This document shows, piece after piece, positions 1 to 7,688 of a stretch of DNA of 16,443 nucleotides. The DNA is from JAUREX01 sp964472135 (GTDB taxonomy: Bacteria; Pseudomonadota; Alphaproteobacteria; Rhodobacterales; Rhodobacteraceae). The position numbers and the translations under genes are program-made. The notes under the pieces are model-generated. The model was given only the letters and a program-made list of their open reading frames with translations. It was not told the origin of the DNA and searched no databases. Position 1 is the first letter of the stretch. The number at the start of each line of letters is the position of its first letter. Where the stretch lies: positions 1 to 16,443 of the forward strand of contig CAYYJB010000050.1 of the NCBI GenBank assembly GCA_964472135.1, read 5' to 3'.

Positions 1-1238
1 CCGATCTCGGGCAGGCTGCGGGGCGTCATGTGCTTGGAGAGATACATCGCGATCTGGCGGGGGCGCGCGATCGTGCGCATGCGCTTGGGGCCGATCAGGT
101 CCGACAGGCGGACGTTGTAGTGCTCGGCCACGCGGCGCTGGATCTCCTCGATCGTGACCTTGCGGTCCGAGGCGCGCAGGATGTCGGCAAGGCAATCCTG
201 CGTCAGTTCAAGCGTGATCTCGCGCCCGACGAGCGAGGCGAAGGCGAAAAGCCGCGTCAGCGCCCCTTCGAGGACACGCACATTGGTCGTGATCCGATGC
301 GCTAGGAAGTCGAGCACGCCGGGCGCGATCTTCAGCCCGGGATATTGGCTGCGATAGTACTCGACCTTCTGCTGAAGGATCCCGAGGCGCAATTCGTAAT
401 CCGTCGGGTGCAGATCGACGATGAGGCCGCACTGCATGCGCGAGCGGATCCGTTCCTGTATGCCCTTGATCTCGCCCGGGGCGCGGTCGGCCGAAAACAC
501 GATCTGTTTGTTCTGATCGACAAGCGCGTTGAAGGTATGAAAGAATTCCTCCTGCGTGCTGTCCTTGCCGGCGATGAACTGCACGTCATCGACCATGAGG
601 ACATCGACCGAGCGGAAAAGCTCCTTGAAATCCATGATCTGCTTGTCGCGCAGCGCCTGAATGAAGCGGTACATGAACTGCTCGGCCGAGAGGTAGAGCA
701 CCCGCATCGCCGGGTTGCGCGCCACCACCTCATGCGCGATCGCATGCATCAGATGCGTCTTGCCGAGCCCGACCCCGCCATAGAGAAAGAGCGGGTTGAA
801 CGTGACCGGCCCGCCCTCGGCGACGCGCCGGGCGGCGGCATGGGCAAGCTCGTTGGGCTTGCCGACAACGAAGCTATCGAAGGTGAAGCGCGAATCGAGC
901 GGGGCGCCCGGCAGATCGGCTTCGGCCACGCTCTCGCGCGGGGTGGGCTGCGGCGCGGCAGCGGATCCGGCCGGCCGCGCGGCCGGCGCCGCGACCGGCC
1001 GTGCCGCCACGAATTCCAGCCGGTCGGCGCCGGCCCCCCGCGCGAGCAGCGCCGCGCGAATCGCATCCGAAAAATGCCGCGCGACCCAGTCACCGAAAAA
1101 GGCGGTCGGGACGCCGATCCGCACGACCCCCCCCTCAACGCCAACAAGGCGGAGGGGTTCGATCCAGGTCAGGAAGTTGTTCTTGCCGAGGCGTGACGAC
1201 AGATCCTCGCATGCCAAGCGCCACAACTCGTCCGTCAT
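1..1238 (-). CDS. dnaA: Chromosomal replication initiator DnaA (3' end cut by window edge)
   Basis: DnaA is the AAA+ ATPase that binds DnaA boxes and opens the origin. The 412 codons present begin MTDELWRLACEDL, the N-terminal helicase-loading domain I. A short Ala/Pro-rich linker follows at about residues 83-115. The AAA+ core has a Walker A GGVGLGKT at about 154-161 (K160) and a Walker B VLMVDD ending at D217-D218. Domain IV carries YNVRLSDLIGPKRMRTIARPRQIAMYL in near-perfect agreement with the family, and the window ends at ...SLPEIG. About 45 residues are therefore missing, including the rest of the DnaA-box-binding signature. The ATG at 1238 is preceded by GGGGGAAG, a purine run closer to the start than is usual. 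A run of eight G lies in the coding strand at 1127-1134 and reads in frame (VEGGVV). Gene order rpsT-dnaA is typical of Rhodobacterales. Identification is certain; the exact start is slightly less so. Confidence 0.97.
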   Translation of the reverse strand, partial: MTDELWRLACEDLSSRLGKNNFLTWIEPLRLVGVEGGVVRIGVPTAFFGDWVARHFSDAIRAALLARGAGADRLEFVAARPVAAPAARPAGSAAAPQPTPRESVAEADLPGAPLDSRFTFDSFVVGKPNELAHAAARRVAEGGPVTFNPLFLYGGVGLGKTHLMHAIAHEVVARNPAMRVLYLSAEQFMYRFIQALRDKQIMDFKELFRSVDVLMVDDVQFIAGKDSTQEEFFHTFNALVDQNKQIVFSADRAPGEIKGIQERIRSRMQCGLIVDLHPTDYELRLGILQQKVEYYRSQYPGLKIAPGVLDFLAHRITTNVRVLEGALTRLFAFASLVGREITLELTQDCLADILRASDRKVTIEEIQRRVAEHYNVRLSDLIGPKRMRTIARPRQIAMYLSKHMTPRSLPEI

Positions 1239-1569
1239 CTTCCCCCGACCCTTCGATTGCCTGCGGTTCTTCTCGCGCATGCGGTGCCGCAGCAGACACG
1301 ACCCGGACCGAATTCGGAGTTCACGGCGCAGCGCAGCAAGGACGCAGCAAAGCGCCCCCACATCAACATGCACCATGCGCGCAGGCCAGATCCGGCTGCG
1401 GCAGGACGCACGAAACGCTTCGCCAAGGCCCCCCAAGGACGACGGAATCGATATCGGAACGCTAGCAACTGGGGCCGTCGGGGCGCAACCAATCTTCGCT
1501 GTTGACAGCGGGATTCCGGAGCCCGCGCAGGCGATTCTGCGCCGGCGCCCGACGCATCCGCCAGAATGC
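1239..1569. other. rpsT-dnaA intergenic leader, no gene seen
   Basis: This 331-bp stretch (381 bp from the dnaA start to the rpsT stop) holds no convincing coding sequence. Visible elements are three GANTC sites (1445-1449, 1512-1516, 1533-1537), which is the recognition sequence of the alphaproteobacterial cell-cycle methylase CcrM. There is also a direct repeat CGCAGCAA at 1332-1339 and 1343-1350, spaced 11 bp, about one helical turn. I find no match to the DnaA box TTATCCACA and no AT-rich unwinding element, so it does not look like oriC. The dnaA promoter must lie here, but I cannot name convincing -35 and -10 boxes. A TTGACA at 1502-1507 faces the plus strand, away from dnaA, and has no partner -10. 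Confidence 0.6.
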
Positions 1570-1594
1570 AAAAAGGGCACCCTCGCGGGTGCCC
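1570..1594 (-). terminator. Rho-independent terminator of rpsT
   Basis: A perfect 8-bp stem GGGCACCC/GGGTGCCC (1575-1582 with 1587-1594) closes a 4-nt loop. Read on the minus strand it is followed by five T (A run at 1570-1574). It starts about 25 bp after the rpsT stop. The polarity of the T-run fits transcription of rpsT, so rpsT and dnaA are probably largely separate transcription units. Confidence 0.9.
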
Positions 1595-1619
1595 CTGCAT
1601 CGGCTGGCTTCACGCCCGA

Positions 1620-1889
1620 TCAGGCGGTCGCGACGGCCCGTACGCGCTGCGCGAGGCGCGAGATCTTGCGCGAGACGGTGTTCTTCTTCAGCACGCCCTT
1701 GGTGACGCCACGCGCGAGTTCGGGCTCGGCCGCCCGCAGCGCCGCCGTCGCCGCCGCGCCGTTGCCCGAGGCCAGCGCCTCTTCGACCTTGCGCACGAAG
1801 GTGCGGATGCGCGACCGGCGCGACTTGTTGATCAACTTGCGGCGCTCGTTCTGGCGGGCGCGCTTCTTGGACTGGGGCGTGTTGGCCAT
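1620..1889 (-). CDS. rpsT: 30S ribosomal protein S20
   Basis: S20 is a small basic primary-binding protein of the 30S subunit that contacts 16S rRNA. The 89-residue product starts MANTPQSKKRARQNERR and continues with the family-typical INKSRRSRIRTFVRKVEEA. The end, VTKGVLKKNTVSRKISRLAQRVRAV, is rich in Lys and Arg. Length and sequence match alphaproteobacterial S20. I chose the ATG at 1889 because the family begins MAN; an in-frame start nine codons upstream would add residues unlike any S20. The purine-rich GCGAGAA just upstream is a weak ribosome-binding site. A consensus-like promoter lies about 45-70 bp upstream and a strong terminator downstream, so it looks like a highly expressed single-gene unit. 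Confidence 0.97.
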   Translation of the reverse strand: MANTPQSKKRARQNERRKLINKSRRSRIRTFVRKVEEALASGNGAAATAALRAAEPELARGVTKGVLKKNTVSRKISRLAQRVRAVATA

Positions 1890-1931
1890 GTTCTCGCTTT
1901 CGGTCTTCGACGTCATCCGATCAAGCCCGGG

Positions 1932-1960
1932 CGTTTAGACGCTCGGGCCGCGGCTGTCAA
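1932..1960 (-). promoter_or_regulatory. Predicted sigma-70-type promoter of rpsT
   Basis: On the minus strand a perfect -35 box TTGACA (1960-1955) is followed by a 17-bp spacer and a -10-like TAAACG (1937-1932). This leaves a leader of roughly 35-40 nt before the rpsT ATG at 1889. The promoter starts only about 10 bp beyond the stop of the upstream enoyl-CoA hydratase gene. The spacing is ideal and the -35 perfect; the -10 is weaker, as is common in GC-rich alphaproteobacteria. Confidence 0.7.
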
Positions 1961-1970
1961 CGGGCGATCC

Positions 1971-2747
1971 TCAGCGGTCGCGGAACTGGGGCTGGCGCTT
2001 TTCGAGAAATGCCGCCATCCCCTCCTTCTGGTCCTCGCTCGCGAACAGCGCGTTGAAGACGCGGCGTTCGAACAGGAGGCCCTCGCGCAGCGTCGTCTCG
2101 TAGCTGCGGTTGACGGCTTCCTTGACGACCATCGCCGTCAGCGCGGATTTCTCGGCGATCTTGCGCGCCGCCGCCTTCGCCTCGTCGATGAGCGCGCGCG
2201 CCGGGACGACGCGACTCACCAACCCCGAGCGCTCGGCCTCGGCGGCATCCATGAAACGGCCCGTGAGGTGCATGTCCATGGCTTTCGACTTGCCGACAAA
2301 GCGCGTCAGGCGCTGCGTGCCGCCGATTCCCGCCACGATCCCGAGGTTGATCTCGGGCTGGCCGAACTTCGCGGTGTCGGCGGCGATGATGAAGTCGCAC
2401 ATCATCGCGAGCTCGCACCCCCCGCCCAGCGCATAGCCGGCGACGGCCGCGATGACGGGCTTGCGCACGCGAAGGATCGCCTCGGTCTCGGGGGTGAAGA
2501 GGTCGGCCGTGAAGACCTCGACAAAGCTCTTCTCTGCCATCTCGCCGATGTCGGCGCCCGCGGCGAAGGCCTTTTCCGAACCCGTCAGGATGATGCAGCG
2601 CACCTTGTCGTTGGCATCGAGCCCGAGCATGCAGGCCGAGAGTTCGCCCAGCAGTTTCTGGTTCAGGGCATTGAGCGCCTCGGGGCGGTTGAGGCGGATG
2701 AGGGCGATGTCGTCCTCGATCTCGACGATGAGGGTCTCATAGGCCAC
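1971..2747 (-). CDS. Enoyl-CoA hydratase (crotonase family)
   Basis: This enzyme hydrates the double bond of 2-enoyl-CoA to 3-hydroxyacyl-CoA in beta-oxidation. The product is 258 residues, the usual size of a single-domain crotonase. FAAGADIGEM (61-70) and GYALGGGCELA (104-114) form the CoA site and oxyanion hole. Both catalytic glutamates of true hydratases are present: E112 in GGCEL and E132 in FGQPEINLG, followed by GIGGTQRL. I chose the GTG at 2747 because AAAGGGGA sits 7 nt upstream and MAYETL fits the family N-terminus; a TTG eight codons upstream overlaps that ribosome-binding site. It lies 65 bp after mutM and 81 bp before rpsT on the same strand, an order common in Rhodobacterales. 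Chain-length specificity cannot be read from sequence. Confidence 0.93.
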   Translation of the reverse strand: MAYETLIVEIEDDIALIRLNRPEALNALNQKLLGELSACMLGLDANDKVRCIILTGSEKAFAAGADIGEMAEKSFVEVFTADLFTPETEAILRVRKPVIAAVAGYALGGGCELAMMCDFIIAADTAKFGQPEINLGIVAGIGGTQRLTRFVGKSKAMDMHLTGRFMDAAEAERSGLVSRVVPARALIDEAKAAARKIAEKSALTAMVVKEAVNRSYETTLREGLLFERRVFNALFASEDQKEGMAAFLEKRQPQFRDR

Positions 2748-2812
2748 CGCTGCGTCCCCTTTTCTGAGCAATACCGCGCGGACTCCTAGTCCTGCCGGGG
2801 TCGGCTATCAAG

Positions 2813-3682
2813 TCACCTCTGGCAGCGCGGGCAGAAGAAGCTCGACCGCCCCGCCTGCACGATACGCCGGACGGTGCCGCCGCAGCCCTCGCGCAGGCAG
2901 GGTTCCCCCTCGCGGCCATAGACGCGGAAGGCGTGCTGGAAATAGCCGAGCTCGCCGTCGGTCTGGCGATAGTCGCGCAAGGACGACCCCCCCGCCGCGA
3001 TCGCCTCGGCCAGAACCTCGCGGATGGCGCGCGCGAGCGCCCCCACCCGGGGTGCGGCGATGCGCCCGGCCTGACGGCGCGGGTCGATGCCCGCGCGATG
3101 GAGCGCCTCGCAGACATAGATGTTGCCAAGCCCCGCGATCAGCCGCTGATCGAGGAGGGCGGCCTTGACCGGGGTGCGCCGGCCCTTCAGCGCGGCGCCA
3201 AGCGTTTCCTCGGAGAACCCGTTGCCCATCGGCTCGGGGCCGAGCCCCGCGAGCAGCGGATGCGCCGCCGCCTCGGACGTGGGCACGAGATCGACCGACC
3301 CGAAGCGGCGCGCGTCATTGAGCGTCACGCGCGCGCCCGTCTCCATCGTCAGGATCAGGTGGTCGTGCCGCGTGATCCGGCCGTGGTCGTGGACATGATC
3401 GCCGATCACCGCGCCCCCGACCCCTCCGGGCGGCGCGACGAGGATCCGCCCCGACATGCCCAGATGCACGATCATCGTCTCGCCGCTCGACAGCTCGGCC
3501 AGCAGGTATTTCGACCGCCGCCCGAGACGAAGGACGCGCGCGCCGGTCAGCCGTTCGGCCAGATGCGGCGGAAAGGGGCGGCGCAGATCGGGGCGACGCA
3601 CCTCGGCGCGGGCGATGACATGACCCTCCATCACCGGCACAAGGCCGCGTCGGACGGTTTCGACCTCGGGCAGTTCGGGCAT
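2813..3682 (-). CDS. mutM: Formamidopyrimidine-DNA glycosylase MutM (Fpg)
   Basis: MutM is a bifunctional glycosylase/AP lyase that removes 8-oxoguanine and other oxidised purines from DNA. The 289-residue product begins MPELPEVETVRRGL; after Met removal Pro2 is the catalytic nucleophile and Glu3 the acid. Lys58 in RRSKYLL is the conserved catalytic lysine, and LNDARRFG (121-128) and GLGNIYVCEALHRAGI (184-199) are family hallmarks. The C-terminal zinc finger has cysteines C262, C267, C284 and C287. Its first pair is spaced by four residues rather than the two of E. coli Fpg, which I believe is normal in this lineage. GGAG 6 nt before the ATG supports the start. It is divergent from ubiE across 81 bp that must hold both promoters; I cannot assign these confidently. 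Confidence 0.97.
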   Translation of the reverse strand: MPELPEVETVRRGLVPVMEGHVIARAEVRRPDLRRPFPPHLAERLTGARVLRLGRRSKYLLAELSSGETMIVHLGMSGRILVAPPGGVGGAVIGDHVHDHGRITRHDHLILTMETGARVTLNDARRFGSVDLVPTSEAAAHPLLAGLGPEPMGNGFSEETLGAALKGRRTPVKAALLDQRLIAGLGNIYVCEALHRAGIDPRRQAGRIAAPRVGALARAIREVLAEAIAAGGSSLRDYRQTDGELGYFQHAFRVYGREGEPCLREGCGGTVRRIVQAGRSSFFCPRCQR

Positions 3683-3763
3683 GGCGCACTCCGGCTTGCG
3701 GCGGGGTTTGTATCGGAGCGCGCGACAGGGTAACAGACGGACCGTCAGCGCAGGGGCGGCACG

Positions 3764-4516
3764 ATGGCATCGGACGAGGGCGACACGACGCATTTCGGCT
3801 TCCGCACCGTGGGCGCCGATCAGAAGGCGGGCCTCGTGCAGGGCGTCTTCAGCCGGGTGGCATCGAAATACGACGTGATGAACGACCTCATGTCGGCGGG
3901 CGTGCACCGGCTCTGGAAGGACGCGATGATGGACTGGCTCGCCCCCCGGCCGGGCCAGCGGCTGATCGATGTCGCGGGCGGGACGGGCGACATCGCGTTC
4001 CGTTTCCTGACCCGTGCGCCGGGCGCATCGGCCGTCGTCGTCGATCTGACCGAGCCCATGCTGGTCGAGGGGCGCGCGCGCGCCGAGGCGGCCGCCATGG
4101 GCGGCGCGCTCGACTGGGTCGTGGGGGATGCGATGGCGCTCCCGTTCGCGGATGCCTCGTTCGATGTCTACACGATCAGCTTCGGCATCCGGAACGTGAC
4201 GCGGATCGAGGCCGCGCTGGCCGAGGCGCACCGCGTGCTGCGGCCGGGCGGGCGGCTCATGGTGCTCGAATTCTCGCGCATGGTCAGCCCGCCGCTGCAA
4301 TGGGCCTATGACCGCTATTCGTTCAACGTCATCCCCGTGATGGGCCAGATCGTCGCGGGGGATCGCGACAGCTATCAGTATCTGGTCGAATCGATCCGCC
4401 GCTTTCCCGAGCAGGAGCGTTTCGCGGCGATGATCCGCGAGGCGGGGTTCGGACAGGTGCGGTTCCGCAACCTCTCGATGGGGATCGCGGCGCTCCATTC
4501 GGGCTGGAAGATCTGA
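3764..4516 (+). CDS. ubiE: Ubiquinone/menaquinone C-methyltransferase UbiE
   Basis: UbiE is the SAM-dependent C-methyltransferase that acts on the 2-polyprenyl-6-methoxy-1,4-benzoquinol intermediate of ubiquinone synthesis. The 250-residue product matches the E. coli length of 251. Signature 1 is SRVASKYDVMNDLMSAGVHR (30-49) followed by LWKDAM. The SAM-binding motif I is LIDVAGGTGD (67-76). The second signature region is SFGIRNV (139-145) followed by EAHRVLRPGG (154-163). The C-terminus LHSGWKI is typical. AGGGG about 8 nt upstream supports the ATG. ubiB begins 5 bp downstream, so the two are co-transcribed and probably translationally coupled. Confidence 0.97.
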   Translation: MASDEGDTTHFGFRTVGADQKAGLVQGVFSRVASKYDVMNDLMSAGVHRLWKDAMMDWLAPRPGQRLIDVAGGTGDIAFRFLTRAPGASAVVVDLTEPMLVEGRARAEAAAMGGALDWVVGDAMALPFADASFDVYTISFGIRNVTRIEAALAEAHRVLRPGGRLMVLEFSRMVSPPLQWAYDRYSFNVIPVMGQIVAGDRDSYQYLVESIRRFPEQERFAAMIREAGFGQVRFRNLSMGIAALHSGWKI

Positions 4517-4521
4517 GCGCG

Positions 4522-6057
4522 ATGCGCGGGCCCCACAACATCCTGCGGCTGATCCGGACGGGCGCGACCTTTGAGCGGACGGGCGCGATGGGGGTCGTGC
4601 TCGAGGCCTTCAAGGCGCCGGTGCGGCTGCGCATCGCGGTGCGCGTCCTCGCCTGGCCGTTCCGCTGGCTCGGGCACGCGGGCGATCCGGCGCTGCCGCC
4701 GGCGACGCGGGCGCTGACGGCGCTGGGGCCGGCCTATATCAAGTTCGGCCAGATCCTCTCGACCCGCCCCGATGTGGTGGGCGAGGAGCTTGCCCAGCAA
4801 CTGAAGTATCTGCAGGACCGCCTGCCGCCCTTCCCGACCGCCGAGGCGCGGCGCGCCTTCGAGGGGGAACTCGGCGTTCCGGTCGATGAAGCCTTCTCGG
4901 CGTTTTCCGAACCCGTCGCCGCGGCCTCGATCGCGCAGGTCCACCGCGCGCGGCTGGCCGAGACGGGCGCCGAGGTCGCGGTCAAGGTGCTGCGGCCGGG
5001 GATCGAGCGGGCGTTCCGGCGCGACATCGACGCCTTCTACCTTGCCGCCTGGATCATCGAGGCGCTCGCCCATGCCGCGCGGCGGCTGCGCCCGACGGAT
5101 GTGATCGCGCATTTCGAGGGCGTGGTGATGGGCGAGCTCGACCTGCGGCTCGAAAGCGCGGCGGCCGCCGAGTTCGCCGCCAACACCGCCCGCGACGCGG
5201 GCTTTCGCGTGCCCAGGCCCGAATGGGCGCTGTCGGGCCGGCGGGTGATGACGATGGGCTGGGTCGAGGGGATCGGCCTTGCCGACACCGCCGCGATCGA
5301 GGCCGCGGGCCACGACCGGCGCGCGCTGGGCGGCCGCGTGCTGCAACTCTTCCTCAGCCACGCGCTGCGCGATGGCTATTTCCACGCCGACATGCATCAG
5401 GGCAACCTCAAGGTCGCGGCCGACGGGGCGATCGTGGCCTATGACTTCGGTATCATGGGCCGGATCGATGCCTATACCCGGCGCGTCTATGCCGAGATCC
5501 TGATGGGCTTCATCCGGCGCGACTATCGCCGCGTCGCCGAGGTGCATTTCGAGGCGGGCTATGTGCCGGCCGACCGCGACATCGACGAATTCGCACGCGC
5601 GCTGCGCGTCGTGGGCGAGCCCATCTTCGGCATGGACGCCAGCCGCATCTCGATGGCGCGGCTGCTGGCCTATCTCTTTGAGGTGACCGAGCGTTTCGGG
5701 ATGCAGACGCGGACCGAACTCATCTTGCTCCAGCGCACGATGGTCGTGGTCGAGGGGGTGGCGCGCAGCCTCGATCCGCAGGTCAACATCTGGGAGGTCG
5801 CGCGGCCCATCGTCGAGACCTATGTGCGCGACAATGTGGGGCCCAAGGCGCTCGCGCGCGATCTCGGGCGCACGGCGCGCGTCCTCGCCCGCTTCGGGCC
5901 GCGGCTGCCGGGGCTGGTCGAGGCCGCGCTGATCCGCCAGGCCGATCCGCCCAAGCCCCCAGCCCCGGTGCGCGCGCGCCGCTTGCGCTCGGCCGCGGTC
6001 GGCGCGGTGCTGGGCGGGGCGGCCGTCTGGGTCGCCGGCGCGCTGGGGCTTTTCTGA
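4522..6057 (+). CDS. ubiB: UbiB, atypical kinase/ATPase for ubiquinone biosynthesis
   Basis: UbiB belongs to the ABC1/ADCK family and is needed for ubiquinone production, probably acting as an ATPase that extracts or presents lipid intermediates at the membrane. The 511-residue product shows the family motifs in order. KFGQ (74-77) with STRPD is the inhibitory KxGQ element. AAASIAQVHRA (133-143) is the Ala-rich nucleotide loop. The ATP-binding lysine is K155 in VAVKVLRPG. The catalytic and metal motifs are HADMHQGN (288-295) and DFG (308-310). Residues about 489-511 form a hydrophobic C-terminal membrane segment. No clear ribosome-binding site precedes the ATG, which fits coupling to ubiE 5 bp upstream. 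ahcY follows after 65 bp. Confidence 0.96.
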   Translation: MRGPHNILRLIRTGATFERTGAMGVVLEAFKAPVRLRIAVRVLAWPFRWLGHAGDPALPPATRALTALGPAYIKFGQILSTRPDVVGEELAQQLKYLQDRLPPFPTAEARRAFEGELGVPVDEAFSAFSEPVAAASIAQVHRARLAETGAEVAVKVLRPGIERAFRRDIDAFYLAAWIIEALAHAARRLRPTDVIAHFEGVVMGELDLRLESAAAAEFAANTARDAGFRVPRPEWALSGRRVMTMGWVEGIGLADTAAIEAAGHDRRALGGRVLQLFLSHALRDGYFHADMHQGNLKVAADGAIVAYDFGIMGRIDAYTRRVYAEILMGFIRRDYRRVAEVHFEAGYVPADRDIDEFARALRVVGEPIFGMDASRISMARLLAYLFEVTERFGMQTRTELILLQRTMVVVEGVARSLDPQVNIWEVARPIVETYVRDNVGPKALARDLGRTARVLARFGPRLPGLVEAALIRQADPPKPPAPVRARRLRSAAVGAVLGGAAVWVAGALGLF

Positions 6058-6064
6058 GCCGCGG

Positions 6065-6092
6065 TTGCGCAATTGCGCGCGCGGTGCTAGCA
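6065..6092 (+). promoter_or_regulatory. Possible ahcY promoter region with 12-bp palindrome
   Basis: The 65-bp ubiB-ahcY gap contains a perfect 12-bp palindrome, GCGCAATTGCGC (6067-6078). It overlaps two TTGCGC sequences that could serve as -35 elements. GGTGCTAGCA follows at 6083-6092 and could hold the -10. I cannot decide between a promoter, an operator and a chance palindrome. No room remains for a typical SAH riboswitch. Confidence 0.25.
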
Positions 6093-6122
6093 GCCCCCCA
6101 CATATCTTGAGGAGAAACGCCG

Positions 6123-7523
6123 ATGGCGCAGGATTATATCGTCAAGGACATTCAACTGGCCGATTTCGGCCGCAAGGAAATCGCGATCGCCGAAACCGAG
6201 ATGCCGGGGCTGATGGCCGCACGCGCGGAATACGGCCCCTCGCAACCGCTCAAGGGCGCGCGGATCGCGGGCTCGCTCCACATGACGATCCAGACGGCCG
6301 TGCTGATCGAGACGCTGCGCGTGCTCGGGGCCGATGTGCGCTGGGCGTCGTGCAACATCTTCTCGACCCAGGACCACGCGGCGGCCGCGATCGCGGCGGG
6401 CGGAACGCCGGTCTTCGCCGTGAAGGGCGAGACGCTCGCGGATTACTGGGACTATACCGACCGCATCTTCCGATTCGGCGGCGAGGGCGGCACCTGCAAC
6501 ATGATCCTCGACGATGGCGGGGATGCGACGCTCTACATCCTGCTCGGTGCGCGGGTCGAGGCGGGCGAGACCGACCTGATCGCCATGCCCACGAGCGACG
6601 AGGAGGTCTGCCTCTTCGACCAGATCCGCAAGCGCCTCGCGGCCTCGCCGGGCTGGTTCACCCGCCAGCGCGACGCGATCCGCGGCGTCTCCGAGGAAAC
6701 CACGACGGGCGTCAAGCGCCTCTATGACCTCCACAAGAAGGGCCTGCTGCCCTTCCCCGCGATCAACGTCAACGACAGCGTCACCAAGTCGAAGTTCGAC
6801 AACAAGTACGGCTGCAAGGAATCGCTCGTCGACGGCATCCGCCGCGCGACCGACACCATGATGGCCGGAAAGGTCGCGGTCGTCTGCGGCTATGGCGACG
6901 TCGGCAAGGGCTCGGCCGCGAGCCTGCGCGGCGCCGGGGCGCGGGTGAAGGTGACCGAGGTCGACCCGATCTGCGCCCTTCAGGCCGCGATGGACGGCTA
7001 CGAGGTGACGCTGCTCGAGGATGAACTCGCGACCGCCGACATCTTCATCACCGCGACCGGCAACAAGGACGTGATCCGCATCGAGCACATGCGCGCCATG
7101 AAGGACATGGCGATCGTGGGCAACATCGGCCACTTCGACAACGAGATCCAGGTCGCGGCCCTGCGCAACCACCGCTGGACCAACATCAAGGAGCAGGTGG
7201 ACATGATCGAGATGCCCTCGGGCAATCGCATCATCCTGCTCTCCGAGGGTCGGCTTCTGAACCTCGGCAACGCGACGGGGCATCCCTCCTTCGTGATGTC
7301 GGCATCCTTCACCAACCAGGTGCTGGCGCAGATCGAACTCTGGACCAAGCCCGAGCAGTATCCGCCGGGCGTCTACATCCTGCCCAAGCACCTCGACGAG
7401 AAGGTCGCGCGGCTGCATCTGGCGCGGATCGGCGTCAGGCTCACGCAGATGCGGGCCGATCAGGCCGATTACATCGGCGTGGCGCCCGAGGGGCCCTTCA
7501 AGCCCGAACACTACCGCTACTGA
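6123..7523 (+). CDS. ahcY: Adenosylhomocysteinase (SAH hydrolase)
   Basis: AhcY reversibly splits S-adenosylhomocysteine into adenosine and homocysteine using tightly bound NAD, relieving product inhibition of methyltransferases. The 466-residue product carries the catalytic stretch NDSVTKSKFDNKYGC, with K222, D226, N227 and C231 matching human K186, D190, N191 and C195. It also has the NAD-binding GYGDVGKG (256-263) and the C-terminal KPEHYRY. It keeps the roughly 40-residue insertion (about 101-150) found in many bacterial and plant enzymes and absent from mammals. GAGGAG lies about 8 nt before the ATG. It sits 65 bp downstream of ubiB and upstream of a strong hairpin, so it may be read with ubiEB or from its own promoter. 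The methyltransferase UbiE nearby is a source of its substrate. Confidence 0.98.
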   Translation: MAQDYIVKDIQLADFGRKEIAIAETEMPGLMAARAEYGPSQPLKGARIAGSLHMTIQTAVLIETLRVLGADVRWASCNIFSTQDHAAAAIAAGGTPVFAVKGETLADYWDYTDRIFRFGGEGGTCNMILDDGGDATLYILLGARVEAGETDLIAMPTSDEEVCLFDQIRKRLAASPGWFTRQRDAIRGVSEETTTGVKRLYDLHKKGLLPFPAINVNDSVTKSKFDNKYGCKESLVDGIRRATDTMMAGKVAVVCGYGDVGKGSAASLRGAGARVKVTEVDPICALQAAMDGYEVTLLEDELATADIFITATGNKDVIRIEHMRAMKDMAIVGNIGHFDNEIQVAALRNHRWTNIKEQVDMIEMPSGNRIILLSEGRLLNLGNATGHPSFVMSASFTNQVLAQIELWTKPEQYPPGVYILPKHLDEKVARLHLARIGVRLTQMRADQADYIGVAPEGPFKPEHYRY

Positions 7524-7530
7524 CACCGCA

Positions 7531-7570
7531 AAGCCCCGGATTTGCGGCAAATCCCGCGCATCCGGGGCTT
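7531..7570 (+). terminator. Terminator hairpin after ahcY
   Basis: An 11-bp perfect inverted repeat, AAGCCCCGGAT (7531-7541) with ATCCGGGGCTT (7560-7570), encloses an 18-nt loop. It begins 7 bp after the ahcY stop. It lacks a long U-tract (CGATTCGG follows), so it may be a weak intrinsic terminator or an RNA-stabilising 3' hairpin. Confidence 0.7.
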
Positions 7571-7661
7571 CGATTCGGCTGTGTTCCGGTGTATCAGGAT
7601 CGCATCGGGCCAGGACGGCCGGACCAGCGAGTTTCCCGTGGTGCGTGGGGTGCAACGGGGG

Positions 7662-7688
7662 GCGGGGGGGTTCGGCGGGCCCCCCCGC
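7662..7688. repeat. Very GC-rich 9-bp hairpin in the ahcY-kdsB gap
   Basis: GCGGGGGGG (7662-7670) pairs perfectly with CCCCCCCGC (7680-7688) around a 9-nt loop. It lies between the ahcY terminator and kdsB, in about 220 bp that show no gene. Neither strand has a T-run after it, so it is not a classical terminator. Runs of seven G and seven C could also form other secondary structure. Confidence 0.55.

Noticed and set aside
1502..1507. TTGACA on the plus strand as a promoter
   Set aside because: No -10-like hexamer lies 16-18 bp downstream, and it points into the 3' end of the convergently oriented rpsT.
1239..1569. Possible oriC next to dnaA
   Set aside because: I found no DnaA box near TTATCCACA and no AT-rich unwinding region in the rpsT-dnaA gap.
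1235..1600. Small protein gene on the minus strand in the dnaA leader
   Set aside because: The open frame begins inside the rpsT terminator, has mixed composition rich in Arg, Cys and Trp, no ribosome-binding site and no recognisable family.
2813..2921. Defective zinc finger in MutM because of the wider first Cys pair
   Set aside because: All four cysteines are present, and the C-x4-C spacing (EPCLREGCGG) fits my recollection of other alphaproteobacterial MutM proteins.
6058..6122. SAH riboswitch upstream of ahcY
   Set aside because: The gap is only 65 bp including the ribosome-binding site, and I do not see the pseudoknotted layout of known SAH riboswitches.
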